Below are positions 1 to 7,030 of a DNA stretch of 33,860 nucleotides, one piece after another. Within the stretch, counting starts at the first letter, position 1. Each line of letters begins with the position of its first letter. The notes under the pieces were generated by a model. The model was given only the letters and a program-made list of their open reading frames with translations, did not search any database and was not told where the DNA came from. Source of the DNA: Clostridia bacterium (GTDB lineage Bacteria; Bacillota; Clostridia; Oscillospirales; CAG-272); assembly GCA_017441005.1 (NCBI GenBank), contig JAFSAM010000073.1, positions 71,619 to 105,478 on the forward strand, written 5' to 3'. The translations under genes were made by a program, and so were the position numbers.

Positions 1-82
1 CTTTCAAATATAATATGTTATTACAAAGATATATTAACACAAACCAAAACTAAAATCAATAGGAATATGTTTTAAAAATCGG

Positions 83-111
83 TTGCAATACACCGTTCAA
101 TATGTTAAAAT
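83..111 (+). promoter_or_regulatory. Sigma-A type promoter for the alpha/beta hydrolase gene
   Basis: TTGCAA (83-88) and TAAAAT (106-111) are separated by 17 bases. The hydrolase start codon lies 21 bases downstream of the -10 box, with a GGAGGC ribosome site at about 121-126, so the 5' leader would be very short. Bases 1-82 are AT-rich and show no gene. Confidence 0.55.
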
Positions 112-132
112 ATACAGTATGGAGGCGACAGT

Positions 133-1083
133 ATGCTTATTTGGTGTTTATCGATTGTATCATTTGTAATCATTGCAGTTTTAGTAACCTCATATATTTG
201 CTTCAGAGAGGTTTTTTACATTTCAGAAAAAGAGAAACAAAAAAGGGCAGCACACATCATTCCGAATGCCAAAGCATCGGCAAACTACAGAAATCAAATT
301 ATTGCCTGGCAGGAGCAAATGGATCTGATACCACACGAAACGGTTCAGATCAAATCATTTGACGGCCTTACCCTTAGCGGAATATTTTATGAATTCCAAA
401 AAGGTGCACCGGTAGAGCTTATGCTTCACGGCTACAAGGGCAATTCAAGACGGAATTTTTGCGGCGCGGTTATTCGGGCATCCAAGTTCGGCCACAATGT
501 CCTTTTGATCGATCAGAGAGGAAACGGAAAAAGCGACGGACACACGATCACCTTCGGCATAAAAGAAAGTCGGGATGCAGTTTCTTGGATAAATTACCTT
601 GAAGAAAGATATGGTAAAAATATAGAGATTCTCCTTGCTGGTGTGTCGATGGGAGCGGCGACGGCATTGATGAGCATTGAACGCGGACTTCCCTCTTCAG
701 TCAAATGGATCATAGCCGACTGCGGCTATTCTACACCCAAGGCAATCATGAAAGACGTTGCAAAGAAAAGAAAGCTCCCTGCAACTTTTTTATACCCATT
801 TATCAGACTCGGCGCCCTTCTGTTCGGAAGATTTGATCCTGAGGAAATAACCCCGCTTGATGCTGTAAAAAAGAGTCCTGTCCCCATTCTGTTTGTCCAC
901 GGCGACACGGATGCATTTGTCCCCTGCTATATGAGCGAGGAAAATTACAATGCCTGCACCTCAAAAAAGAAATTGCTCATAATCAAGGGAGCAAGTCACG
1001 GTTTGGCTTATTACACCTCCCCCGATGAATACGAGAATGCAATTCGATTATTTTTTGAATTGCCTCAAGAGCACATGACATAA
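133..1083 (+). CDS. Membrane-anchored alpha/beta hydrolase (YqkD-like serine hydrolase)
   Basis: A 316-residue serine hydrolase of the alpha/beta fold, probably an esterase or peptidase-like enzyme of unknown substrate. One hydrophobic segment at residues 3-23 should anchor it in the membrane with the catalytic domain outside. The oxyanion-side HGYKGN motif (residues 99-104), the nucleophile elbow GVSMGA with Ser172, an acidic residue in HGDTDAFVP (Asp258 or Asp260) and the catalytic His289 in ASHG form a complete triad. Family knowledge: this layout matches the YqkD/'lysophospholipase-like' hydrolases of Firmicutes. The start is chosen because GGAGGC lies just upstream and it includes the membrane segment. 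It is a single-gene unit, ending at a bidirectional terminator shared with the convergent MFS gene. The fold is secure; the substrate cannot be told. Confidence 0.9.
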   Translation: MLIWCLSIVSFVIIAVLVTSYICFREVFYISEKEKQKRAAHIIPNAKASANYRNQIIAWQEQMDLIPHETVQIKSFDGLTLSGIFYEFQKGAPVELMLHGYKGNSRRNFCGAVIRASKFGHNVLLIDQRGNGKSDGHTITFGIKESRDAVSWINYLEERYGKNIEILLAGVSMGAATALMSIERGLPSSVKWIIADCGYSTPKAIMKDVAKKRKLPATFLYPFIRLGALLFGRFDPEEITPLDAVKKSPVPILFVHGDTDAFVPCYMSEENYNACTSKKKLLIIKGASHGLAYYTSPDEYENAIRLFFELPQEHMT

Positions 1084-1108
1084 TAATACATAAAAATATA
1101 ATACAATC

Positions 1109-1169
1109 AAAAAAGGATACGGACTGTCTGCACGTCTTTGATGCAGTCAAAACTCCGTATCCTTTTTTT
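1109..1169. terminator. Bidirectional terminator between convergent hydrolase and MFS genes
   Basis: GGATACGGA (1115-1123) pairs perfectly with TCCGTATCC (1154-1162). It is flanked by an A-tract on the left and a T-tract on the right, so either strand yields a stem followed by U residues. An inner GACTG/CAGTC pairing extends the structure. The right arm's T-tract overlaps the MFS stop codon at 1168-1170. Confidence 0.9.
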
Positions 1170-2355
1170 ACTTTTTCACAGTCTTTACAGTAGCCGCGTA
1201 AGCACTGTTGCAAAGACCGAATATTGCAGAAATAATAAACAATGTCTCGATTCCGAGTGCCTCCCAGATCCAACCACCGAACAAAGCTATAAAAACAGTG
1301 ATAACGTGGTTGATCGATACACCGGTAGATATAGTTGCTTTCACCTCTTCTTGGTTATCTGCAAGATCCTTTACGTATACGTTTGAAGCCATAGACGCAA
1401 GAGAAATTACAGCGTCAAGAATATAGTTTAAACAACACACAATGAAAGCGATGTTTGTCGGGAACAGATGGTGGGCAAACCCATAGAAAAAGCATACTAT
1501 AACAAGAATCAAGGTATCGGCAACCATAACTACCTTATATCCGAGCCTGTCAATAATCTTTCCGACTATAGGCGAAGCGAAGAAGCATGCGATTGCCGAA
1601 ACGGCAAACAAAAGACTGATTTCCGAAGCTGTTGCCCCGTAATGAAGTATAAGCACATATGGGCCAAACGTAAGAAAGACCTGTTTTCTTGCACCGTAAA
1701 ACATTTCAAGCATATAATACTTAAAATACTTTTTATGAAAATAAAACCTTCTCTTGTTTTTGTCACTCTTCGACTGTCCCGTAAGCCCTGCCGAACAAAA
1801 AAGACTGACCCCCGCCAAGGCAGCAGCGACGATAAAAAACACAGTATACGGCTGATTTTCAGTAAAGTAGGCAAAGACGCCGACGATCACAAGATATCCG
1901 ACGAGCGTACCGATCTGTGTTACCGAGTTTTGTACGCCAAGCGCCTGACCGCCCTTTCCCTCCTTCGAGTATTCAAGTGTCAAGGTGCTTTTCATACCGA
2001 TCTGTATATGCTCGCCCAGAGAATATGTACAGATCGCAATAATAGCCAATACTTTTGTTGGGGGCAAAAACGCGTGCATAGTCATACCCACAAGCATGAT
2101 CAACGCACCGATCTTGTACATTGATTCTGCGGAAAGCATAAAGAATGCCGCAAGAATAAAGATAAGCATAATACCGGGCAATTCTCTGAAGAACTCGGTT
2201 ATCCCCCTATCCATCTCGCCCATCTTAACTACCTCTGCAAGAAAGTTGTCGAGCATCCCCTTATAAAGACCGTAGGAAAGTCCGGTGATCAAAATAGAAA
2301 GTAAAAAAACCTTAAATTTTGACTTTTCTGAAAAAACATCTTTTAAATATTTCAT
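1168..2355 (-). CDS. Major facilitator superfamily (MFS) transporter
   Basis: A 395-residue, highly hydrophobic protein with about 12 membrane-spanning stretches in two halves, split by a basic cytoplasmic loop near residues 190-210 (rich in Lys/Arg). This is the MFS design. The loop between helices 8 and 9 contains GKIIDRLGYK, which fits the conserved MFS loop motif (G-x-x-x-D-R-x-G-x-K). It probably moves a small molecule by proton symport or antiport; no residue identifies the substrate. The start at 2355 has only a weak AGGA upstream. It follows the CE15-like gene on the same strand after a hairpin (2373-2397), so it is either reached by read-through or uses a promoter I cannot see. Confidence 0.85.
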   Translation of the reverse strand: MKYLKDVFSEKSKFKVFLLSILITGLSYGLYKGMLDNFLAEVVKMGEMDRGITEFFRELPGIMLIFILAAFFMLSAESMYKIGALIMLVGMTMHAFLPPTKVLAIIAICTYSLGEHIQIGMKSTLTLEYSKEGKGGQALGVQNSVTQIGTLVGYLVIVGVFAYFTENQPYTVFFIVAAALAGVSLFCSAGLTGQSKSDKNKRRFYFHKKYFKYYMLEMFYGARKQVFLTFGPYVLILHYGATASEISLLFAVSAIACFFASPIVGKIIDRLGYKVVMVADTLILVIVCFFYGFAHHLFPTNIAFIVCCLNYILDAVISLASMASNVYVKDLADNQEEVKATISTGVSINHVITVFIALFGGWIWEALGIETLFIISAIFGLCNSAYAATVKTVKK

Positions 2356-2372
2356 AACAAAATCCTATCAAT

Positions 2373-2397
2373 AAAACCGTCATTTCTGACGGTTTTT
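2373..2397 (-). terminator. Hairpin terminator/attenuator between the CE15-like hydrolase and the MFS gene
   Basis: ACCGTCA (2376-2382) and TGACGGT (2387-2393) form a 7-bp stem with a 4-base loop and A/T tracts on both sides. On the minus strand it lies after the hydrolase stop codon and only about 20 bases before the MFS start codon, so it could end the upstream operon or reduce flow into the transporter gene. Confidence 0.7.
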
Positions 2398-2407
2398 ATA
2401 TTAATCA

Positions 2408-3436
2408 TCAGCGATGAATATTAACAAATTCAATCAGTCTCAACCAGTCTTCTCTGCTGAAGTAGTGGAGACCCTTTCTGAGGTGATAACCAATATCACC
2501 CCTAAAAAATCTATCTCCGATTTCGGGCAATCTGTCTTCATAAACGAAACCGTTTTTGAAGGCAGACGAAGAAGCAACACAGTTGAGCATCTCCGAGACA
2601 GGATCTGCCCAAAGGTCCTCGGATGCACTGCCCACACACGCAAAACGAGGAGCAATGGAGGAAAGAAGATAATGCTGATCAAAAGGCATCGAATCTTCTT
2701 TATTTATGTACTTAAGATAATTCTCGCAGAACCAATAAGAAAACTTATTACAGATCTTTTCTACAGTTTCGCCGCCCTTTTGTCTTGTAACAGCGGCACC
2801 GCTGCAGCCGGAATCATTGGAGTATGCAAACTTAAAGCGTTCGTCTGTTGCACCGGTAAGAAGTGCTGTTTTGCCTAATCTTGAGTGACCGCACACAATA
2901 CCGCAATCGAGTTCAAGAACATCCCCCAATGTCTGCGCATAGTCCATAACTCTGTGTGCCGCCCATGCCCACATAGCGATCTTACCGGGATCGTTAGGCT
3001 TTCTCTGTCCATTTTCAAAAAGAACACCCGCAAGACCGTCGGTGAAGTCGCTGTTGTCCATAGTTACATCGTTATAGCAGAACGAAAAAACCGCAAAGCC
3101 GTTGTCTACCAGCTCCTCTGACGGCATATATCTGTCGGGGACAAGATCACGGAAGTTAATGTGAACAAAGAACGGGTGCTTTTGTCCGTCGGTGGGAATT
3201 GTTGCATAGAACGGAAAAGAGAATTCTTTGCCGTTTACGATGTATTTACCGATAATTTTATATGCAATAGCTTTACCTGCACAAAACTTCGGAATTACAT
3301 TTTCCTGAACATCCCACTCGGTCTTTTCGGGAAGAGGGGGCAAATAACCATACTCCTCTTCAAAAAGAATTTCTAACATTTCTTCCCTTGTTTTAAGTGC
3401 GGGAAGATTTCTTTTTTTAAGCATTTCATTTAACAT
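2408..3436 (-). CDS. CE15-like (glucuronoyl-esterase-type) serine hydrolase, cytoplasmic
   Basis: A 342-residue alpha/beta hydrolase. The nucleophile motif GHSRLGK (residues 183-189, Ser185) resembles the GCSRxGK motif of carbohydrate esterase family 15. A downstream acidic cluster (SEDLWADPVSE, residues 272-282) and the late His324 in GLHYFSREDW match the family's other catalytic positions. Family knowledge: CE15 enzymes cleave esters between 4-O-methyl-glucuronic acid and lignin alcohols and are normally secreted. Here no signal peptide or membrane segment is visible, so it should act inside the cell, perhaps on an imported ester or a different substrate. The start has GAGG eight to nine bases upstream. 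It lies 20 bases after the CapA-type gene, in the same operon. The family is fairly sure; the activity is inferred. Confidence 0.75.
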   Translation of the reverse strand: MLNEMLKKRNLPALKTREEMLEILFEEEYGYLPPLPEKTEWDVQENVIPKFCAGKAIAYKIIGKYIVNGKEFSFPFYATIPTDGQKHPFFVHINFRDLVPDRYMPSEELVDNGFAVFSFCYNDVTMDNSDFTDGLAGVLFENGQRKPNDPGKIAMWAWAAHRVMDYAQTLGDVLELDCGIVCGHSRLGKTALLTGATDERFKFAYSNDSGCSGAAVTRQKGGETVEKICNKFSYWFCENYLKYINKEDSMPFDQHYLLSSIAPRFACVGSASEDLWADPVSEMLNCVASSSAFKNGFVYEDRLPEIGDRFFRGDIGYHLRKGLHYFSREDWLRLIEFVNIHR

Positions 3437-3456
3437 ATCAAAAACCTCAAATTAAA

Positions 3457-4548
3457 TTATTCTTCATCAAGACAGTTTGTAAGATTAAGAGACGGAAATA
3501 ACTCTCTCCATACGTCGGTATGCGATTCACAATCAAGAAAGTGAGAAAACTTACCATCCTGGCGAGGAGTTGAACCGGGAGCAAAAGCCGTAGCTACACA
3601 GTCAAAGTAGATAGGTTTATTATCTTGGCAAAAAGCTTTCCAACCGTCAAGCCACTTGCCGTTGAGCATCTCTTCGTTACGCGCATTAAAATCATTCATA
3701 ATATTATCGCCCTCTTCCTTTTCCGGAATTTCGATACCGTGTTCGTTACATTTAAGGGGCGAAAATTCAATTTTATTTGTCTTTGAATCATACTTGACAA
3801 CAAGACTGGTATGCCAACCTATGAAGCTATGATCCTTTACAAAATGGAAATTTCCCTGACCGTACAAAATATGGCCACCGTTATATTTTTCATAAGAACC
3901 GATGCAATGGCTGTGCTGACAAAGAACAACGTCAGCACCATTTTTTACAAGTGCACGACAAAGCTTACGAAGCCTGGGAGACGGATAACAGCAAAACTCT
4001 TTTCCGCCGTGATAAATAACTATCACTCTGTCGCAAGTTTCTTTGGCTTTTCTTACATCCTCCATCGTGTCATATTCATCGTATGCACGAGACCCCATTC
4101 TGTTTTCGAGCGCATAAGAGTATTCGTGCTCACAAACAGCAATAAGCGCAATTCTTTCTCCGTTTTTGTCTATAATATAGTTTTTTCTTGAATCCTCGTA
4201 ATTATCACCAAAGCCGGTATAATCAATTTCGTTCTGCTCAAGAGACTCAAGCATATCACGTATACCCTTTTTCCCAAAATCAAAAACGTGATTATTACTG
4301 AGTCCGCAACAGTCAACACCTATATTCTTCAAAACCTCAGCGGTTGCAATGGGAGCTTTAAGTGCAGGACCGTATTTATCAATCGGAACATCATGCTCGG
4401 TCAAAGCACATTCAAGGTTAACGAAAGTAAAATCATTCCCCTCAAAAATCGGCATTGAATTACCAAACAAGGTAGTCATATCTTTTTTTTCAAAAAATTC
4501 GGCATTATTAACCGTAGGACAAACGTCCCCCAGCAAGAGCATTTTCAT
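3457..4548 (-). CDS. CapA/PgsA-family metallophosphatase-like protein, cytoplasmic
   Basis: A 363-residue protein of the CapA family (calcineurin-like fold, associated with poly-gamma-glutamate capsule genes). Visible family motifs are LLGDVCP at the N-terminus, NLECALT (about residues 47-53), SNNHVFDFG with its metal-type Asn/His, VIYHGGKE, CQHSHCIGSYE and GQGNFHF. These supply the Asp, Asn and His residues expected for a two-metal site. Unlike the B. subtilis capsule protein it has no membrane anchor or signal peptide and no capB/capC neighbours, so a capsule role is not supported. It sits 19 bases after a lipoprotein gene and 20 bases before the CE15-like hydrolase, with a good GGAGGA ribosome site. 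It could be a phosphatase or sugar-processing enzyme partnered with that hydrolase. Confidence 0.8.
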   Translation of the reverse strand: MKMLLLGDVCPTVNNAEFFEKKDMTTLFGNSMPIFEGNDFTFVNLECALTEHDVPIDKYGPALKAPIATAEVLKNIGVDCCGLSNNHVFDFGKKGIRDMLESLEQNEIDYTGFGDNYEDSRKNYIIDKNGERIALIAVCEHEYSYALENRMGSRAYDEYDTMEDVRKAKETCDRVIVIYHGGKEFCCYPSPRLRKLCRALVKNGADVVLCQHSHCIGSYEKYNGGHILYGQGNFHFVKDHSFIGWHTSLVVKYDSKTNKIEFSPLKCNEHGIEIPEKEEGDNIMNDFNARNEEMLNGKWLDGWKAFCQDNKPIYFDCVATAFAPGSTPRQDGKFSHFLDCESHTDVWRELFPSLNLTNCLDEE

Positions 4549-4567
4549 TATAATTTATCCTCCGCAA

Positions 4568-5965
4568 TCAATAATAAAGCTTTTTTATAACCTCATAGCA
4601 CTCATCGGCATTCATACCGCATTTGATATCCGGATGGTAAAGCAATTTTAAAATAACCTCGTCAACCCTTGTAAGCTCTTGGGGAGTGGTATATTCGCTG
4701 TATATTATACTGTCACTGCGAAGCGACGTATCCTGAACGGGTCCCATCCCGTTATAAAGCTCTTCAATAATCACAGAATTACGAATATATTGATCAACCT
4801 CATTGCTGTAAAAAATTTCAGCATCATAAAGCTCATTCACGTTATTATACCAAAAGGTAATATATCCGTCGTTGCCACGAAACTCCTCACCCTTAACTGC
4901 GATGATCTCTTCTACCGTACCAAACATGATCCTCAGGTTACAGTTATTATCCGTCGCCTCATAAATTCCGGGAAACCCATCGATGCTGTTCAGAAAGGCG
5001 CAAAATTTATTAAAAACAATGCGGTCCTCCTCGGTTGACTGACCGGTTATCTTATAATAAATGGGAGCTACCCATTTCTGAACAAGGTTTTTGGAAGTGC
5101 TGTCAGAATATTCTGCATCCAAAACGACCTCGTTGAAATAAGTAGCTATAGCATCAACATCTATTTCGGGAATATAGTAATCGGAGTGCTCAAGATCTGA
5201 ATTCATCGTTTCCAATTCAATCGTTTCCTGGACTGAAGGCTCTGTTTCAGTTACCTCAGGCGTAGTATCTGTTCCTACCACTTCGCTTTGCGGCTCAGCT
5301 TCAGTCTCTTGAGAAGTTTCTTCAATAGCTTCGGCTTTAAATAAAAGCGAGATCAGCTCCTCTGATCTGTCCTCACCGTATGTGGTAATACCGATACAGC
5401 CGATATATCCGTCACATTTAACAAAAAGCTGTGTTTGGTATACCTTAACAGTTTCGGAAGAAGCGTTCAAAATGTTGCCTGATACGCGTAATACACCGAA
5501 TTCACGATCTAAAAGTTGAATAGTCTCTTTTGAATTGACAATATCTGTAACATTGGCATTTTCAAAAGAAGAAAGAGCGCCGCCAAGTGCATTGTCGAGT
5601 ATCTTATCAAGCTCCGTATACTTGATCGTAACACTGTCGGTTTTTTCAAACAAAAAAGAAATGTTATCGGAATTTTTATTAATAGCCATCATATCAACAA
5701 TGATCGATGCACTTTTTATTTTCTTTTCGGTTTCCTCTTGGTTCAAATCCTTTAGGCCGTTTAACTCAACAATCTGCTCATCGGTATAAAAGTTCCAATC
5801 GGAATCAAGCTTAATACCGAAATCAGCAAAATCATTGTAATACGAACCGTCAACAACCTTGCCAAACTCAAATTTTTTTGCTTCTTCCTTTTTTTCGTCC
5901 GAACCGCAAGAAATAAGCGAGACAGCCAAAACAAGACTCAAAAGCAACAGAATAATCTTTTTCAT
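4568..5965 (-). CDS. Two-domain lipoprotein: paralogue domain plus DUF2927-like domain
   Basis: A 465-residue surface lipoprotein. The signal peptide ends in the lipobox LISC, giving lipidated Cys20. Residues about 32-215 form a domain shared with the lipoprotein at 6271-6900 (common pieces: DFA-x-x-GI-x-L, NFYT, VVDM or IVDM, C-x-GI-x-TYG-x-D). A Glu/Thr/Ser-rich linker follows (about 218-250). The C-terminal part (about 255-465), with an EELYNGMGP segment and a final LYHP-x-I-x-CGM, resembles DUF2927, a secreted domain of unknown function; this is from memory and needs a profile search. No catalytic motif is evident. It is the first gene of a unit with the CapA-type and CE15-like genes, from a promoter at 5995-6023. 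Confidence 0.75.
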   Translation of the reverse strand: MKKIILLLLSLVLAVSLISCGSDEKKEEAKKFEFGKVVDGSYYNDFADFGIKLDSDWNFYTDEQIVELNGLKDLNQEETEKKIKSASIIVDMMAINKNSDNISFLFEKTDSVTIKYTELDKILDNALGGALSSFENANVTDIVNSKETIQLLDREFGVLRVSGNILNASSETVKVYQTQLFVKCDGYIGCIGITTYGEDRSEELISLLFKAEAIEETSQETEAEPQSEVVGTDTTPEVTETEPSVQETIELETMNSDLEHSDYYIPEIDVDAIATYFNEVVLDAEYSDSTSKNLVQKWVAPIYYKITGQSTEEDRIVFNKFCAFLNSIDGFPGIYEATDNNCNLRIMFGTVEEIIAVKGEEFRGNDGYITFWYNNVNELYDAEIFYSNEVDQYIRNSVIIEELYNGMGPVQDTSLRSDSIIYSEYTTPQELTRVDEVILKLLYHPDIKCGMNADECYEVIKKLYY

Positions 5966-5994
5966 AAGAACACTTCCTCAAACATAGTACGCTA

Positions 5995-6023
5995 ATTATA
6001 TCACAATAAAAATAAACTTACAA
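5995..6023 (-). promoter_or_regulatory. Sigma-A type promoter for the lipoprotein-CapA-CE15 operon
   Basis: On the minus strand TTGTAA (6023-6018) and TATAAT (6000-5995) are spaced by exactly 17 bases. The lipoprotein start codon is 30 bases downstream, with GAGGAAG as ribosome site. Confidence 0.75.
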
Positions 6024-6270
6024 GATTATTTTTGCAAAATATTTTCCATATTTACCATAAATCAAAAAAGCTCGACTCAAAAAGCCAATACGTTCTCAAA
6101 GATACATAACCGCATTCCCCGGGAATCCGATCGACAATTTCATCAACATTAGCTGAAGCATCTTCCGATTTCAATAAAAATCCACAAAAAAATAAAATGA
6201 AAAAAAGTTTTTTATATTATATGTACGGGAGCATCGGCAATGTACCGATGCCCCCTTTGAAAAACAATAT
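6024..6270. other. Intergenic stretch between the two paralogous lipoprotein genes
   Basis: This stretch holds the hairpin at 6227-6255 and an AT-rich tract. On the minus strand roughly 6050-6190 stays open for about 40 codons (see findings), with no good ATG and only a weak candidate ribosome site before a TTG. I see no confident gene. Confidence 0.5.
6227..6255 (-). terminator. Stem-loop downstream of the short lipoprotein gene
   Basis: GCATCGG (6231-6237) pairs with CCGATGC (6245-6251) around a 7-base loop. GGG/CCC extends the stem beyond one mismatch. It lies about 16 bases past the stop codon of the lipoprotein at 6271. The following bases are A/T-rich but lack an immediate U-tract, so termination may be imperfect. 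Confidence 0.55.
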
Positions 6271-6900
6271 TTATTTTGAAAAAATATTGGAAATAACGTC
6301 TGCCGAGCCGTCATTACCGTAAGTGTTTATGCCTATAGAAACAAGATAATTTTCACACTTAAATACCAGAAGTGTTGTGTACATGGTTACAACACCAACT
6401 TGTTCGTTCGGAATAGACACTGTCACCTTCAAGCAACCCATATCTCTGTCACAAAGCTTGATAACCTCTGTGTTTTTTTCAACAACAGTAGGATTTGCTG
6501 AAGAAATTGATTCGAGGAAACCTTCATAAGAATTGTCCATAATATCATCCAAAGAAAGCTTCTTTAAGTCAGCGGTATCCGACTTTTCAAAAATTACACT
6601 GACATTATTGGAACTGACGTCATAAGCAAGCATATCTACTACTACAGATGCACTTTCGAGAGCCGTACTTATTTCCTCGTCACTTTTGCCGATAAAATTA
6701 TTCATCTGTTTTATCTGATCTTTGGTATAAAAATTCCAACCCAATCCAAGATTAATACCGATTCCCGCAAAGTCACTCGTATAAGTAGTACCGTCAACTA
6801 CACCGAGAGTAAACTCTTTTTGCTTTTCCTCTTTGTTTCCGCAAGAAACAAGAGCCAAAGTAAGAACCAATGTTAGAGCTAAAAATAAAAATCTTTTCAT
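6271..6900 (-). CDS. Single-domain lipoprotein, paralogue of the neighbouring 465-residue lipoprotein
   Basis: A 209-residue lipoprotein with signal peptide and lipobox LVSC (Cys20). The mature part (about residues 28-209) matches the N-terminal domain of the lipoprotein at 4568-5965 along its whole length. Shared blocks are DFAGIGINL, NFYTKDQI, VVVDMLA, VIFEKSDT and GINTYGNDGS. The family is unnamed to me; it looks like a beta-rich, PsbP/DUF1795-type ligand-binding domain, which is only an impression. The start at 6900 is preferred over an upstream in-frame ATG because GGGGGGA precedes it by about six bases and the signal peptide begins there. It has its own promoter (6938-6966) and a 3' stem-loop, so it is a single-gene unit. 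Confidence 0.75.
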   Translation of the reverse strand: MKRFLFLALTLVLTLALVSCGNKEEKQKEFTLGVVDGTTYTSDFAGIGINLGLGWNFYTKDQIKQMNNFIGKSDEEISTALESASVVVDMLAYDVSSNNVSVIFEKSDTADLKKLSLDDIMDNSYEGFLESISSANPTVVEKNTEVIKLCDRDMGCLKVTVSIPNEQVGVVTMYTTLLVFKCENYLVSIGINTYGNDGSADVISNIFSK

Positions 6901-6937
6901 AACATCCCCCCAAAAAATCAAATATATATTTACCCAC

Positions 6938-6966
6938 ATTATATCACACACAAAAAATACTTTCAA
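6938..6966 (-). promoter_or_regulatory. Sigma-A type promoter for the short lipoprotein gene
   Basis: TTGAAA (6966-6961) and TATAAT (6943-6938) are spaced by 17 bases on the minus strand. The bases around the -10 box (GTGATATAAT) are the same as in the promoter of the paralogous lipoprotein gene (5995-6023), consistent with duplication of gene and promoter together. Confidence 0.75.
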
Positions 6967-6985
6967 TAGAATTAAGAGTTTTTTC

Positions 6986-7025
6986 AAGAAAAAAGAGCAT
7001 CCGGAAATGTTCCCGTCTGCTCTTT
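6986..7025 (-). terminator. Rho-independent terminator of the sigma/anti-sigma/lipoprotein/serpin operon
   Basis: On the minus strand AAAGAGCA (7025-7018) pairs with TGCTCTTT (6999-6992). An inner CGGGAA/TTCCGG pairing continues the stem, and a run of T follows. It begins a few bases after the serpin stop codon. Confidence 0.85.
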
Positions 7026-7030
7026 AATTT

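Noticed and set aside
1468..2124. A 218-codon plus-strand frame across the MFS gene
   Set aside because: Antisense to a clear transporter; no ribosome site and no recognisable domain.
3457..4548. A capsule (poly-gamma-glutamate) biosynthesis locus based on the CapA match
   Set aside because: No capB, capC or capD genes are nearby and the protein has no membrane anchor, so only the fold family is claimed.
6901..6987. A longer start for the 209-residue lipoprotein
   Set aside because: The upstream ATG would add 29 residues ahead of a complete signal peptide and reads through the promoter; the ATG at 6900 has a strong ribosome site.
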